A DNA stretch of 64,000 nucleotides from Chlorophyllum brunneum (Eukaryota > Basidiomycota > Agaricomycetes > Agaricales > Agaricaceae), in NCBI GenBank assembly GCA_963576785.1, contig OY756148.1, positions 868,001 through 932,000 on the forward strand, in the 5' to 3' direction. The position numbers and the translations under genes are program-made. The notes beneath the pieces were generated by a model. The model searched no databases and had not been told where the DNA came from. It saw only the letters and a list, made by a program, of their open reading frames with translations. Of this stretch, positions 21,200-31,297 are shown piece by piece; positions within the stretch are counted from its first letter, which is position 1, and each line of letters starts with the position of its first letter.

Positions 21200-22314
21200 G
21201 ATTTGATCATTGCTTAGCAATCAAGATCTTATTTGATCCGGTACTCTTAAATACTGATCAGGCATGTGTGTAGAGAAGTAATAAAGTTGAGAAGTGTTAA
21301 AACACTTCTCATTTATCAATTTGCATATATCAACATAATTATGGGATCCTAAAAATCCCATTTGTATAATTATATGCCCAGCTCCCAACATCCCTTCCCC
21401 TTGCCCTTGCCCTTCTTCTTGCAAAGATGGCTGGTTGGTATATTGGTGACAGGACTGTGTATTAGGGTTAGTAAGAGTATCTGAGATTTGCTTCTGTAGT
21501 CAGTCGACAAAAGTCTGAGAGACACCTCAGATTGAGGTGCCAAAGCAAAAGGTTCAGACTTAGAAGACAAAGGTCCTTTAGGGGACCTTGGAAGGGGTTT
21601 GGAAGAGAGTCCTGCAGTATTTGCAGGGTTCCTAGGGTTATGGATATCATAGGTGACATCCTGAGCTGGTACTATGAGGCCATCAACCTCCTTCTCACCT
21701 TCAAGCTGCTTGAAGGCCTCATCTACCAACACTGTAGGTGTGGCAAGTTGCCTATAAGTGGTCTTGACTTCTGGGATAAGGGAGTATTTCTTACTCTGGA
21801 AGTGCTTTGTAGGAGGGGAGACCTGAGAAAGAGGAGGGAATTCCTTATCATAGGTCCTGATGGCTAGAGCTACTATTTCCTCTGGAGGAGGAAGGTAGTA
21901 TGGCCAAACCTCTCTGGGTTTGAGAGAATCACCCCAGGTGACAGAGTCCATGCTTGGGATTTTTACCATATGGTGCAATTCCAAATTGATTTTTGTCCCA
22001 AATTTGGGTGAAACCATTAAGGAATATGGTGAAACAATGGGTAAGAGAAAGTTGAAGTGGACGTGAGTCGCATTAATATTGGGGTTATGATGCTTAGAGA
22101 ACTATTTACTCACTCTCATGTGTCCCTCACAGGTACAACCTGGGGGGTGACCAGAAGGAACAGAAGATGTACCGGGAGGTGTCACCAATTGTCCTTGTTG
22201 GGCATTGGGATGAGAGACTCTGTGCATCCTCTGATCATAGCAATCGAGGGCATGTTTCTTCACCATTTGCATAGGCAAAGGACTAGTGACATGGTCACAC
22301 CATGTTATGTCCAA
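21200..22314 (-). pseudogene. Unidentified long minus-strand ORF upstream of Copia-A protease
   Basis: The frame is open from about 22314 to 21370 with a single TAG near 22099 (about 315 codons), then shifts towards the protease. Recognisable pieces are only compositional: KPREVWPYYLPPPEE, RTYDKEFPPLSQ and a basic KKKGKGKGKG near 21410 that could be the RNA-binding end of a gag. No canonical copia gag core or complete CCHC knuckle is visible. It is either a divergent Copia-A gag or an unrelated coding segment fused to a 5'-truncated Copia-A. Confidence 0.4.
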
Positions 22315-22944
22315 ACCTCAAACCTATGTCAGAGGTTATGACAAATTCCCAGAAGCAATACCACTTGTCCCACCACCATGATCCAATGATGCCATCATTG
22401 ACTCTCTACTTTGACTAGCCTGGAAATATACACCATACTTACATGTATGCAACACTGATGGACTCTACTTATGCACTATTGAGAACACCCTCTACAGCAC
22501 CTGGAATAACGGTTGGAAAGCACAACCAACTACTGAAGAAACTATACAGTACATCCACCCCTATATGTACACTCATGGTCTAGCACTCGAAGTGCTCATT
22601 CACCAACAAGTCACCGATGGAATCTATTGCATAGAGATGTGACCTAGGGACTTATCACCAGACAATGAACCTGCTGTACCCAGCAGTGACAGCAATGACT
22701 CTCTCCATCCACTATTGTGATCTACTCGAGCCTTTGTTGAGTCACCCAAGTCTTATCTCTCCAAAGAACCAATTGTATCAATGTCATCCTTATCATCCAA
22801 CTCCAATCATCCTATGGATGCAGTTCTTCCATCACTACCATCGTCATCATCGCCCTCTACCACTTTGTCCTGCACATCTTGTGACTGCAGTTGTTCTAAT
22901 AAATCTCCATCATTGTCATCTGAGATCTCTGAGGATGAGTAAGC
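22241..22944 (+). pseudogene. Unidentified plus-strand pseudo-ORF, stops all TGA
   Basis: From an ATG at 22307 a frame of about 211 codons runs to a TAA at about 22939. It is broken only by four TGA codons (22379, near 22412, near 22640, near 22718). The sequence is protein-like: MSKPQTYVRGYDKFPEA, LAWKYTPYLHVCNTDGLY, HGLALEVLIHQQVTDG, then a Ser-rich tail ending SSEISEDE. The upstream frame is open to a TAG at 22238. Codons matching GT-AG introns can be drawn upstream (22222-22274) and could mean a host gene. I do not recognise the family. Confidence 0.45.
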
Positions 22945-23217
22945 ACTCACCCATTTTATCTTCATCAGTTTCATCTTACTCTATATTTAGTTGTTTCACC
23001 CTTATCAGTTTCATGCCTATCTTTAGTAGTGTTTTGTCTTGAGTTTCATATCTATCAGTTTCACATTGTGAAACTTGTTTCAGTCTCATTATCTATGCTC
23101 CATGGTATTTATAGAAAAGAAGTAGTTAGTATAAATAGCTGACTGTATTAGGAAGTCAAAGCTTAAGCTTTGATTTTCTACAGGGATAGCCTTCTTGATT
23201 GCCTAAGAAGAGTTTCT
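22945..23217. other. Non-coding spacer with short repeats
   Basis: No gene seen. The AT-rich stretch holds the decamer ATCAGTTTCA three times (22964, 23004, 23054) and a perfect palindrome at 23058-23074 (8 bp arms, 1 nt spacer). It may be the 3' flank of the pseudo-ORF to its left. The next feature is the inferred Copia-B LTR. Confidence 0.5.
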
Positions 23218-23888
23218 GTTGATAGTTGCTGTCAATTAATAGAAGATTGCTTAACTGCTTATTCTCTACTTGCCCTTATCACTCAAAGCTACGAGATAAA
23301 TGGGATTCCCATTTCTTGGTTAAGTAATGACAGTTTGATAATATTTGCTTATCCAGTTACTTGGCTGAGATAGGTATTAAGGCTATACCCTAGAGGTCAC
23401 ATCCTCTTCGATTGCCCTTAGTAGCCAAATCTGTAACATGCCAGTGTTGTCATTTGTGCTTACTATAGCTGCATTCCATATGACTAGCTCTGCAGTATAT
23501 TATTCATCTAATATTTGTCATCGAGGCTGTGCCCTCTGACTCACATTATGCACCTTTCCCTCATGTATTTCATGAGCTGACTGATTGCTGTTGCTCCAAT
23601 TATGCTACTGGACACTGCTAATGATATTGCAGTATTTCAAGAGACTTTAGTATCATTACTGACACAATTATGCCTATTATTACTCATAGGTCTTAGGGTT
23701 TGCTACCTGAACATTTAGTATATAAAGCAGTATGTATTCCCTTTATTTCTTAAGACAATCCACTCAGATTTCTACTCACTCTACTTGACTTTCTCAACAA
23801 CTCACTAAGTTCACTAACTGTTTACTTACTTACACTATCAGTAAGTCAGATTATCCATCTGCTACTGCATGTACTATGCTGTTCAACA
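23218..23888 (+). repeat. Copia-B 5' LTR
   Basis: The right end TTCAACA at 23888 is fixed by the adjacent primer site. A TATATAAAG box lies at 23719-23727. The left end at 23218 (TGTTGATAG) is inferred only from its inverted match to the right end, because no second LTR exists to compare. Confidence 0.55.
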
Positions 23889-23890
23889 GG

Positions 23891-23903
23891 TTATGGGCCC
23901 CAG
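23891..23903 (+). promoter_or_regulatory. Copia-B primer-binding site matching initiator tRNA-Met 5' half
   Basis: Two bases after the LTR the sequence is TTATGGGCCCCAG. The complement of the initiator tRNA-Met anticodon arm cut in its loop is TTATGGGCCCAG, so the match is exact for ten bases with one extra C. Drosophila copia is known to prime this way. Confidence 0.6.
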
Positions 23904-24130
23904 ATTGCCTGCTCCCCATGTGTCATGACTGGCTGCAAATGGATTGTAGATAGGCTGATCTGACCAGTTCTGTAGAGCATAGTCTATCCAGCCCATCCCT
24001 CTAACACAACTTGATCATTTCATGCTCTATTGAAGGCTTCCATATAAGGGTTCATAGCTTGAACAGTGCAGTAGTGCAAATCTGATTGCCCACAAATCTG
24101 ATTGCTAATTACATCCATATTTAGACTACA

Positions 24131-25355
24131 ATGTCTTCTCCTATTGCTGTAGTACTTAGCTCCATCCCCATTCTCACTGGTACCACCAATTATAATGAGT
24201 GGGCAGACCAGATGCAGGATGCCCTTGCCTTGGTCTCTGCCGATGGCACCTCCATAATTGGCAATGAGTTTCTGCAGACTCCCCTGTCACAGATCCATAC
24301 TCTTGTCCCTACCTATGCAGTTGTCCCTCCCCCTACAGGACAGGAGGTGATCAATCATGCCACATGCATCCACATGCATTGTGTTGTTTACTCAATCATA
24401 AAGAGTAAACTTCCTGGTGAGATGATCAAAGGGAATCTCTCTAACATCAACAGCATGTGGGTGCACTTGCATACTGCATATGGCCTAGAGTCTGTTTCTG
24501 GACTCTATTCCAAGTATGTCGAGACAATCCATTTCTGTTTTCATCCAAATGAGGACCCATCCAGCCCAATTGCCAAGCTCATTGTTCTCTATGAACAGCT
24601 CAACACAAATGGCAATTGTCCTATCCTAGAGATCATCAAAGCAATAACTCTTCTCTCCAGCATTCCAAATGCCTAGAATATCATCACTCTGTTCCTAACG
24701 GTGAATACCCAGATCCCCACAGTAACCTTTGCTTTGGTCCATGGGACTATTATGAACCACTGGTCAATGCTTAAGGTGAACCAGTTAGTGAATAAATTCA
24801 CTGGTGTTAAATCACAAGGTATGCCCCCTTGCTATCAGGGGCAGCAGCAACAGCAGTAGCATGGTCTCTTGCAGAAGCAGCAGCACCCAGGGCAGTAGTC
24901 GTGCCCTCAGCAGCAGTAGCAACAGCAACCTCTGCAGCAGCAGCAGTGCCAGCAGCAGCCTTAGGAGGACAGTGAGAAGAAGAAGAGACAATACAGTGCG
25001 AGAGATAGTGGTAAAAGCCAAGCTAACAAGGTCAATGCTGGGCAACCAGCTCCCTCTGGAAACAATGCTGGGCAACCAGCTTACACCATGGACTTGGTCA
25101 ACTTTGGCTTTGCCAAGTTAACTACCAAACCAAAAAAGAGTACTTGTGGCCTCATCTCTGAGGTACAGTCCTCTGTTCCTCTTCCTCCTTCCCTTCTCTC
25201 ATGGATAACTAATCCTGCTGAGAAGAAATCTCAAGATCCCTGGTGCCACCCCACTCTGTACATGGCTACCAAGGCAAAAGCCTTGGATCTTTATGAGAAA
25301 CACTTCCCTCCCCCATCCAGCCTCTCCTCTGAGGCCCACCTCCATTATGGAGGTT
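24131..25355 (+). pseudogene. Copia-B gag
   Basis: Starts with ATG at 24131 (MSSPIAVVLSSIP). The N-terminal 180 residues resemble copia-type gag: LTGTTNYNEWADQM near residue 16, then VYSIIKSKLPGEM and MWVHLHTAYG. After a TAG at 24674 the frame continues into a Gln-rich tract (24835-24965) with five TAG codons where CAG is expected. A basic stretch (KKKRQYSARD) and a doubled NAGQPA motif (about 25035-25085) follow. No CCHC knuckle was found. The frame is lost after 25355. Confidence 0.75.
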
Positions 25356-25699
25356 GATGGTTTGTTTGGCGCCACTTTGGCTGTCTTTCCAGTCATGAGC
25401 ATCCCAGCTCCAACCACCATCAAGATAATCGAGGAGGATGCAGTGTTGATGGGATCTGAGGATGAGAATTACTCAGATAAAGCAATGGCAGGTAAGCCAG
25501 TTCTTGCTAGCTCTTCACACAAATCTGAAGATCGCTACAGGGGTATCATATGCATTGCTGATGACCAAAGAGACTCTTGACTGGGTGCACAGAGTGCAAC
25601 CTCAGCTGATGTAGATCTTTGGATCAATAGCCAGACCAATTATGTATATGTGTGATTATGTAAAACTTCAGAAATTATATTTTCTCCTCTTTTCTCGAG

Positions 25700-27100
25700 A
25701 GTGAAGAACACATGTGAAATAACACATAGCTGCAGTAGTGCATGTGGATATGCAATAAATAGACAACCTCACAAAATGAGCAATGAATGGCTTTTGGACT
25801 CTGGTGCCTCCCTCAATGTTACTCCAAACAAGAGGGATCTTGTTGATATTGTCAAAGGTTCTTTTAGATTGGCACAAATCACAGATAGATCCACACTCTC
25901 TATCGGATCCTATGGTACTGTCTATTTAGAGACAAAAGTAAAACTTGAGTCCAGCAAAGTCCAGTGGCATACTTTGCACCTTTGTCTGGTATATCACATA
26001 CCAAAGTTAGATATGAGACTTCTCTCGACTGGATCCATCACAGATAAAACTGGTTTGATTGCAGAGACATCAAATAGGAAGACCATTATTTGTGACATTT
26101 GTGGTAAACCATTCCTGAGCAGACAATGTCACCAGAGTGCTTCTTCGAACCAAGTTTACTTTGTGAAATTACACATCTTGCATGATGGAAATCTCTGATA
26201 CTCCTTGGCTTTGATTAATAAGAATACCACATCCTATGATATCTGGCATTGAAGATTTGCACACCCATCCAATCAGGCTCTGGGTTACATGCCAAAACAC
26301 ATGGAATCTGTCCCAGTGATTCCACCAAGGGAACAGAAGGTTTGTCCTGGTTGTAGGCTTGGAAAGCTGCTGAACAAGACATACCATGAAAACACATCTC
26401 ATGCATCCAAGATCCTTGAATTGATCCATTTGGATCTTCAGGAGCTCCCCATCTTGTCCTGTCACAAGTTCAAATGGGTTATGACATTCCTTGATAACTA
26501 CTCTTCCTTTGTGTGCATTTCTTTCTTGTATAATAAATCAGATGCTGTATGTGCCTTCAAGGCATATGCTGAACTGGTGACAAACCAGACTGGCAAACAC
26601 ATTAAGCAAGTGTACTCTGATAATGGAGGAGAATATATGTCTCAGGAACTCAAGGACTACTTTTCTGAGAAAGGAGTCCTTCATGAAACAAGTGCACCGC
26701 ACATTCACCAACAGAATGGGTGCACCAAACATCTTAATCAAACACTTCTAGAAAAGACACAATCTATGCAACTTGAAGCATGCCTTCCAGTTAGCTACTG
26801 GGAGTTTGCTTTCAATATGGCTGCTCATGTCTATAATAGGATACCTATGAAGCACCTGAAATAGGTCACCCCCTATGAGACATGGTTCAGAAGGAAACCT
26901 GATGTTTCTTATCTCCAAGTATTTGGCTGTAGGGCCTACATATACCTTCCTGATGAGGTGCGGCAAGATAAACTTGTGCCCAAATCAGAATTAATGATCT
27001 TCATTAGTTATGCAGGTGATGGCAGCAACTTTAAGTTTATGTGCCATCAGTGGAACAATTCTATCTTTGTCTCCCCCCACACTGTCTTTGATGAACTCTA
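25700..27100 (+). pseudogene. Copia-B protease, GAG-pre-integrase and integrase
   Basis: The protease motif WLLDSGASLNVTP lies near 25795. GAG-pre-integrase remnants (VCPGCRLGKLLNKTYHE) lie near 26340. The integrase core has LIHLDLQELPI near 26430 (first Asp) and YSDNGGEY near 26615 (second Asp). The expected Glu in the motif QQNG-x-x-E is Lys: QQNGCTKHLNQTL near 26715, consistent with GAG to AAG. Stops near 26199 and 26863 and a shift near 27030 break the rest. The fragment after 26870 (PYETWFRRKPDVSYLQVFG) is the usual copia integrase C-terminus. Confidence 0.85.
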
Positions 27101-27281
27101 CTTTCCCAGATGTCTATCACAGTCTGAATGACAAGGCCAATTGCTGCCTAATAATAGCAATTCTAATGATCAAGATGAATTTGTTCCAAGACCATCTGGT
27201 TCGAGTATACTATGTGCTGGACTACCACTGCCACCTCCTCATCCATGAACTCCTACTCCTAGTCCTAGAGAGCAGACTCCA

Positions 27282-28664
27282 TTGCCTCTGCCTTCTTCCT
27301 CTTCTAGAAAATCTTCTCCCAGATTATCCTACAAGGATCCAAAGCCACCTCCCTCTCCACCTATGCCATCTCAGCCTCCAGGAGGAGTTAAGGTTGAGGA
27401 TGATATTGAGGAGGCTGCACCTGCACCTAATCCACATGCTGATAACTGGGCTCCCATACCCATTCCAGAAGAGATCTTTATTTCCCATCCAGACATTGAA
27501 GCACCAAGAAAACTCCATGATCAAACCACCCTTCAGGTTTCACAGAGAGAAGGAAATGTCTATAGCAACCACTGACACCCAAAGGATATCCTTAGGGACT
27601 ATGAAAGGTACAAGCCTTTTGGTTAGCCAAGACTAGGATGCTGGAACCCTAGCCGACCTAATGCCCCCCTGGGCCTTGGTGATTGTGTTCCAGGAGAGAA
27701 CAAGTATGCACTTAACAGGCCACAATTTCCCCTACCAGCATGTGAGCAGAACATTGATATTGATTTGCCCATGCTTGAGCTGAGTGAGAAAGAGCTTTGC
27801 TGATTGATTCACGAAGGCAGTATGGAGTTAATCCATTACTGTCTCTCTAAGGCTAGTGCAACTTTTCTGTCACTACAGCCAGTCCAGTTTAGGGACCTTG
27901 CCAAGTTGCCACCTTCTGAGCATGACGAATGGCTTAAGGCATGCCTTGAGGAGCTCAATGTGCTCAGAAAACACAATGTGTATGAGTTAGTAGACTGCCC
28001 TGCCAAGGGTATTAATATAGTTAAAAATAGATGGATCTTTAACACTAAGTCAGATGGTCATTGCCATGTTTGACTAGTGGCTAAAGGATTCTCACAGAAG
28101 GAAGGTCTTGACTACAATGAGCTTTTCTCTCCAGTTGTCTGCTACAAAACTTCTCATCTCCTGTTCTCTTTAGCAGCAGTTGAAGACTGGGAAATCGAAA
28201 GTGTTGACATAAAAACTGCCTATTTATATGGCAATCTGGATGAAGAGATCTTTATGGAACAACTAGAAGGCTTCACACTTGGGTGAAATAAAGTGTGGAT
28301 GTTATGAAAAGCATTGTACAGTCTTAAGCAAGCTGGCTTAGCTTGGTGGCACATAATGACAAAGTCACTGCTTGCCATGGGCTTCAAGCAATCTCTATCT
28401 GATGCTGGAGTATATTATAATTGCTGTCCAAAGACTGGCTTGATTATGATTGCCCTCATCTACATTGACAATGTTGTTTTCATAGGCAAGAAGTGTCCCT
28501 TCTACTACCAAATGAAGAAAAACTTCATGGAACAATGGGAATGTTATGACCTTGGAGAAACCACTGAGTTTCTTGGCATGACTATCTTGCAGGACCAGAA
28601 GAACAAACGGATCTATGTTGATCAGATTTCATATCTTGATAAGGTCCTTGCTAAATTTGGTATC
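27282..28664 (+). pseudogene. Copia-B Pro-rich linker and reverse transcriptase
   Basis: A Pro/Ser-rich linker (27282-27575; KPPPSPPMPSQPPGG) precedes the RT. RT landmarks: LAKLPPSEHDEWLKACLEE near 27900, IVKNRWIFNTKSDG near 28020, VAKGFSQKEGLDYNELFSPV near 28080, IESVDIKTAYLYGNLDEEIFME near 28200, YSLKQAGLAWW near 28320. The catalytic box reads YIDNVVF near 28455 instead of YVDD. TGA codons lie near 28072 and 28284. The domain ends abruptly at about 28664 at the LINE-1b junction. Confidence 0.85.
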
Positions 28665-29277
28665 ACTCTGTTTGCTCCATCATAGGGCATCAGTATATAG
28701 GGAGTTGTGTTCCACACCCCAGATCGATCACTCTCATGACCCCTGCTTAGGTAGCTAAGGTCAAGGGGCTGGTCACAGAGGCAAACTCTCATTTGCCAGA
28801 CTTGATGGAGGCATTCGAGCCATTTGTGCTCAAAGTATCCCCAAGTTCTTGTCTCCTGGACCATTATGCAGCCCAGGTGACTTTTAAATCATTTGATGCC
28901 TTGCTTGGTGGAAGCCTGCAGGTCATCAAGTAGACTTGCTCAATAATACTCTTCATGAGTATCGTGAGGACAGACAGGTGGTCTACACAGCAATGGATGC
29001 AAGTCTGCCACTGATTGGAGATTACCAGGCAGTTTCAGCTGCCCACGTTTATAGGGGGACATGTTTGCTTTGGGCATCATATCACCCAGCTGGCAAAGTT
29101 ACAGCCCCAGATGCTGAACTTTTCACCATCCGTATGGCCCTGGGAACTGCTGTGGCAGTTTCTGAGACTGTACATATTGCGGTCTTTATGGACTTGATTG
29201 GTTCTGCCAAGCGAGCTCTTGACCCGTCCGTACACTCTGGTCAGGGACATTCCCTGGCTGTTTGTCATCTTTTGTTA
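28665..29277 (+). mobile_element. LINE-1b fragment (RNase H region)
   Basis: Matches LINE-1f from about 58645 to 59255 (pre-RNase H and RNase H). In frame at 28936-29277 it has TAMDASLPLIGDY (Asp), DAELFTIRMALG (Glu) and VFMDLIGSAKRAL (Asp). The left end overlaps Copia-B RT at CTGTTTGCTCC, suggesting a microhomology join. On the right it meets LINE-1c in opposite orientation. Both 3' ends are missing, so it lacks tail and poly(A). Confidence 0.8.
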
Positions 29278-29543
29278 GGCTGTAAGACATTGTTCTTACT
29301 ATTCTTGAGAACAAGGAAGTTCGAACCTCAATAAGAGGAGTCCTGGAAGGTAACCCTCCAGGCCTTCTGAACAGTTGCTACATTAACCTTATGCAGCACA
29401 TCGATAGACGTCGCTGGACTGTGTCTGGCAGCGACCTGAAGATTGGTGGCAAATAAATGCACATCCTGATGAATGGACCATTTTGCTGATGACAGAATGG
29501 ACCAGAAGTGAGGGAATGGTCAGGACAATCCCTGAACCATTCC

Positions 29544-31282
29544 TTTTTTTTTTTTTTTTTTTTTTTAAATCAACAATTTATATAGCGGTGCTCGAACGCA
29601 GTCCGTGTGTACATACATACAAAGGCAGAATGTACAGAATGTTCGGAGAAGAGAAAGTAAACTACAAGTAAACTAACCCCACGAGACTCGTTGACATCTA
29701 GTGCGTACACTAGAGAGATGTTTGGTATCTACGATGTTCAGTGGAAAGAGGAAAAGAAAGGAAATCGGAGAGAGAGAGAGTGAGAGAGAGAAATCGATAG
29801 AAAGGAAACTATCTACTCGCAATCACAAGGGGGAACATCAAATGGTACATAGCGTGTGGGCAGGTATTTACCCGGTCACCATGGGAGAGATGGAAGTTGA
29901 ATGAAAACTATATAAAAAAGTAGACGAGCAAGGAAAGGGGAGATAGAGAAATGAATTGGAAATCCATAACCGGGAGAGCAAAAGAAAAAAAGATAAAAGA
30001 AAAGGGGATTCTACGCAGGCGCAGACCCAAACCTCCTTTGGACTTGACGACAATGTAACAGTGGAATTGAACTGGCACGGATACGAGGGTGGTCAGGTTC
30101 TGGAGGGAAGCTGAATGCAGAGGGGTTGCAACACAAGAAGTTGACGAAGGTCTTGATCATGTCGACGCCGAAGTGGTGATCGAAGTTGTTACAACGATAT
30201 AGGATGTATGACCGCGTTTGCACCATTTGACTGTTGCAGTGGTGGCACGAAAGGTCCTCGTTAGGAAAGAATCGTAGTCGATATTCTCTAATCGGGGTAT
30301 GGCATAGGATGGTGCGACAAGCTCTTGCGAAGAGCTGGGGCTGGTATCCGCATTCTCGTATCCATGGTCCGGACTTGATGTGCGACAGTAAGGTGGAGGC
30401 CCCATTCGCTCGCACCGGGAGGTGGAGGAAGGAGCTACCGCTGTAAGTCTTGAACCCGAACATGGCCTGCCATGTGTGAATGGCGTGTTCGGCAGACTTC
30501 TTGCATAGGTAGTTGATCGAGTTCAGTACTCGGTGGTTTCAACCCTGGTTAGGCCAGGCAACCGTTTGGATCCAGTCGTGAGTGGCTTTTTGTATCCCGT
30601 ACTTGCATTTCGACGGTGTGTGATAGAAAGAAAGGCGGTGACGGTCTGACTTGTTGAACCAAGCCAGGAGCGCCTTCGAAGTGATGATGGACTGTCGTTG
30701 GCAGGAATGTGGCGAACAGTCAAGCAGGAGCCGGGAGGCCACGATGGAGTCGGTGAACACGTGGATGTGCTCAACCTGGTTGTATTCGTCAGTAGCAAGC
30801 ACCTTGGTTATACCTAAGTACTGCACTACTAGTTCTGTGTCCGTCGATGTGGTTCCTCCAAGCCTCTTCATGATAGAGCTCCCGCCGTCTAGATGTCGAA
30901 TGGTGGCTGCCACCGTAAACTGGCTGGCCAGCGGATTGGGATTGGGGTGGACTGAGCTGTCTGTACCAATCGTGATGGATTTTTTGTCCGTCGTCATGTT
31001 TGTCATTACATTGTCCCAAAGTGTCTTTGAGAGGTGAGGGTTGTCCTGGTTGAATCCTATAAAAGATATATCAGTAGAGAAACGGTCAAGTAACCTACGT
31101 CCGGGCCAGAGAGATTTAGAAACGGAATTGAAATGTTCTATATACCGAGTCTCGGGGGTGGGGCGCAAAAAGTCCATCACAGCTCCTAATGTCTTCTTCT
31201 TCTGAACCTCCATGAAGTTCTTGATGTGAAGTCGGTGGGGGGAAGAGTGAAATTCCTTTGTCAATCTTGCCAAAGCATGGGT
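29544..31282 (-). mobile_element. LINE-2b, 5'-truncated LINE-2 in LINE-1c
   Basis: Poly(T) at 29544-29566, 3' UTR to about 30010, then the C-terminal half of ORF2 on the minus strand. RNase H landmarks: GTDSSVHPNPN near 30960, TSTDTELVVQYLG near 30840, VFTDSIVASRLLLD near 30755. The tail has CHHCNSQMVQTRSYILYRC near 30230. A TAA near 30540 and a second stop near 30463-30470 interrupt it. It is CpG-rich and close to LINE-2d, so it is a young copy. The 15 bp TSD is perfect. Confidence 0.9.
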
Positions 31283-31297
31283 TCCCTGAACCATTCC

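Larger units (their letters stand above)
3820..22314 (-). mobile_element. Copia-A, Ty1/copia retrotransposon split by LINE-2a
   Basis: The minus-strand Ty1/copia order is clear: protease (near 21150), GAG-pre-integrase (20575-20923), integrase (about 6750-7450), RT (5283-6142), RNase H (4419-5155), polypurine tract, 3' LTR. LINE-2a sits between GAG-pre-integrase and the integrase core with the TSD TGTGTAGAGTTCTCT (7473-7487 and 20560-20574). Excluding the insert, about 5.4 kb remains. No 5' LTR was found to the right, so the 5' end is missing or rearranged. The gag region is uncertain. Confidence 0.85.
23218..28664 (+). mobile_element. Copia-B, Ty1/copia retrotransposon, 3' truncated
   Basis: Plus-strand order: 5' LTR, half-tRNA-type primer site, gag, protease, GAG-pre-integrase, integrase, Pro-rich linker, RT. 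It stops at about 28664 inside the RT C-terminus, where LINE-1b homology begins, so RNase H and the 3' LTR are absent. Stops include several CAG to TAG changes in a Gln-rich stretch. It is less than 60 per cent similar by eye to Copia-A and is a separate family. Confidence 0.88.

Noticed and set aside
24835..24965. CAG-rich stretch as a microsatellite
   Set aside because: It lies in the gag frame of Copia-B and encodes a Gln-rich linker with CAG to TAG stops, so it is better read as decayed coding sequence.
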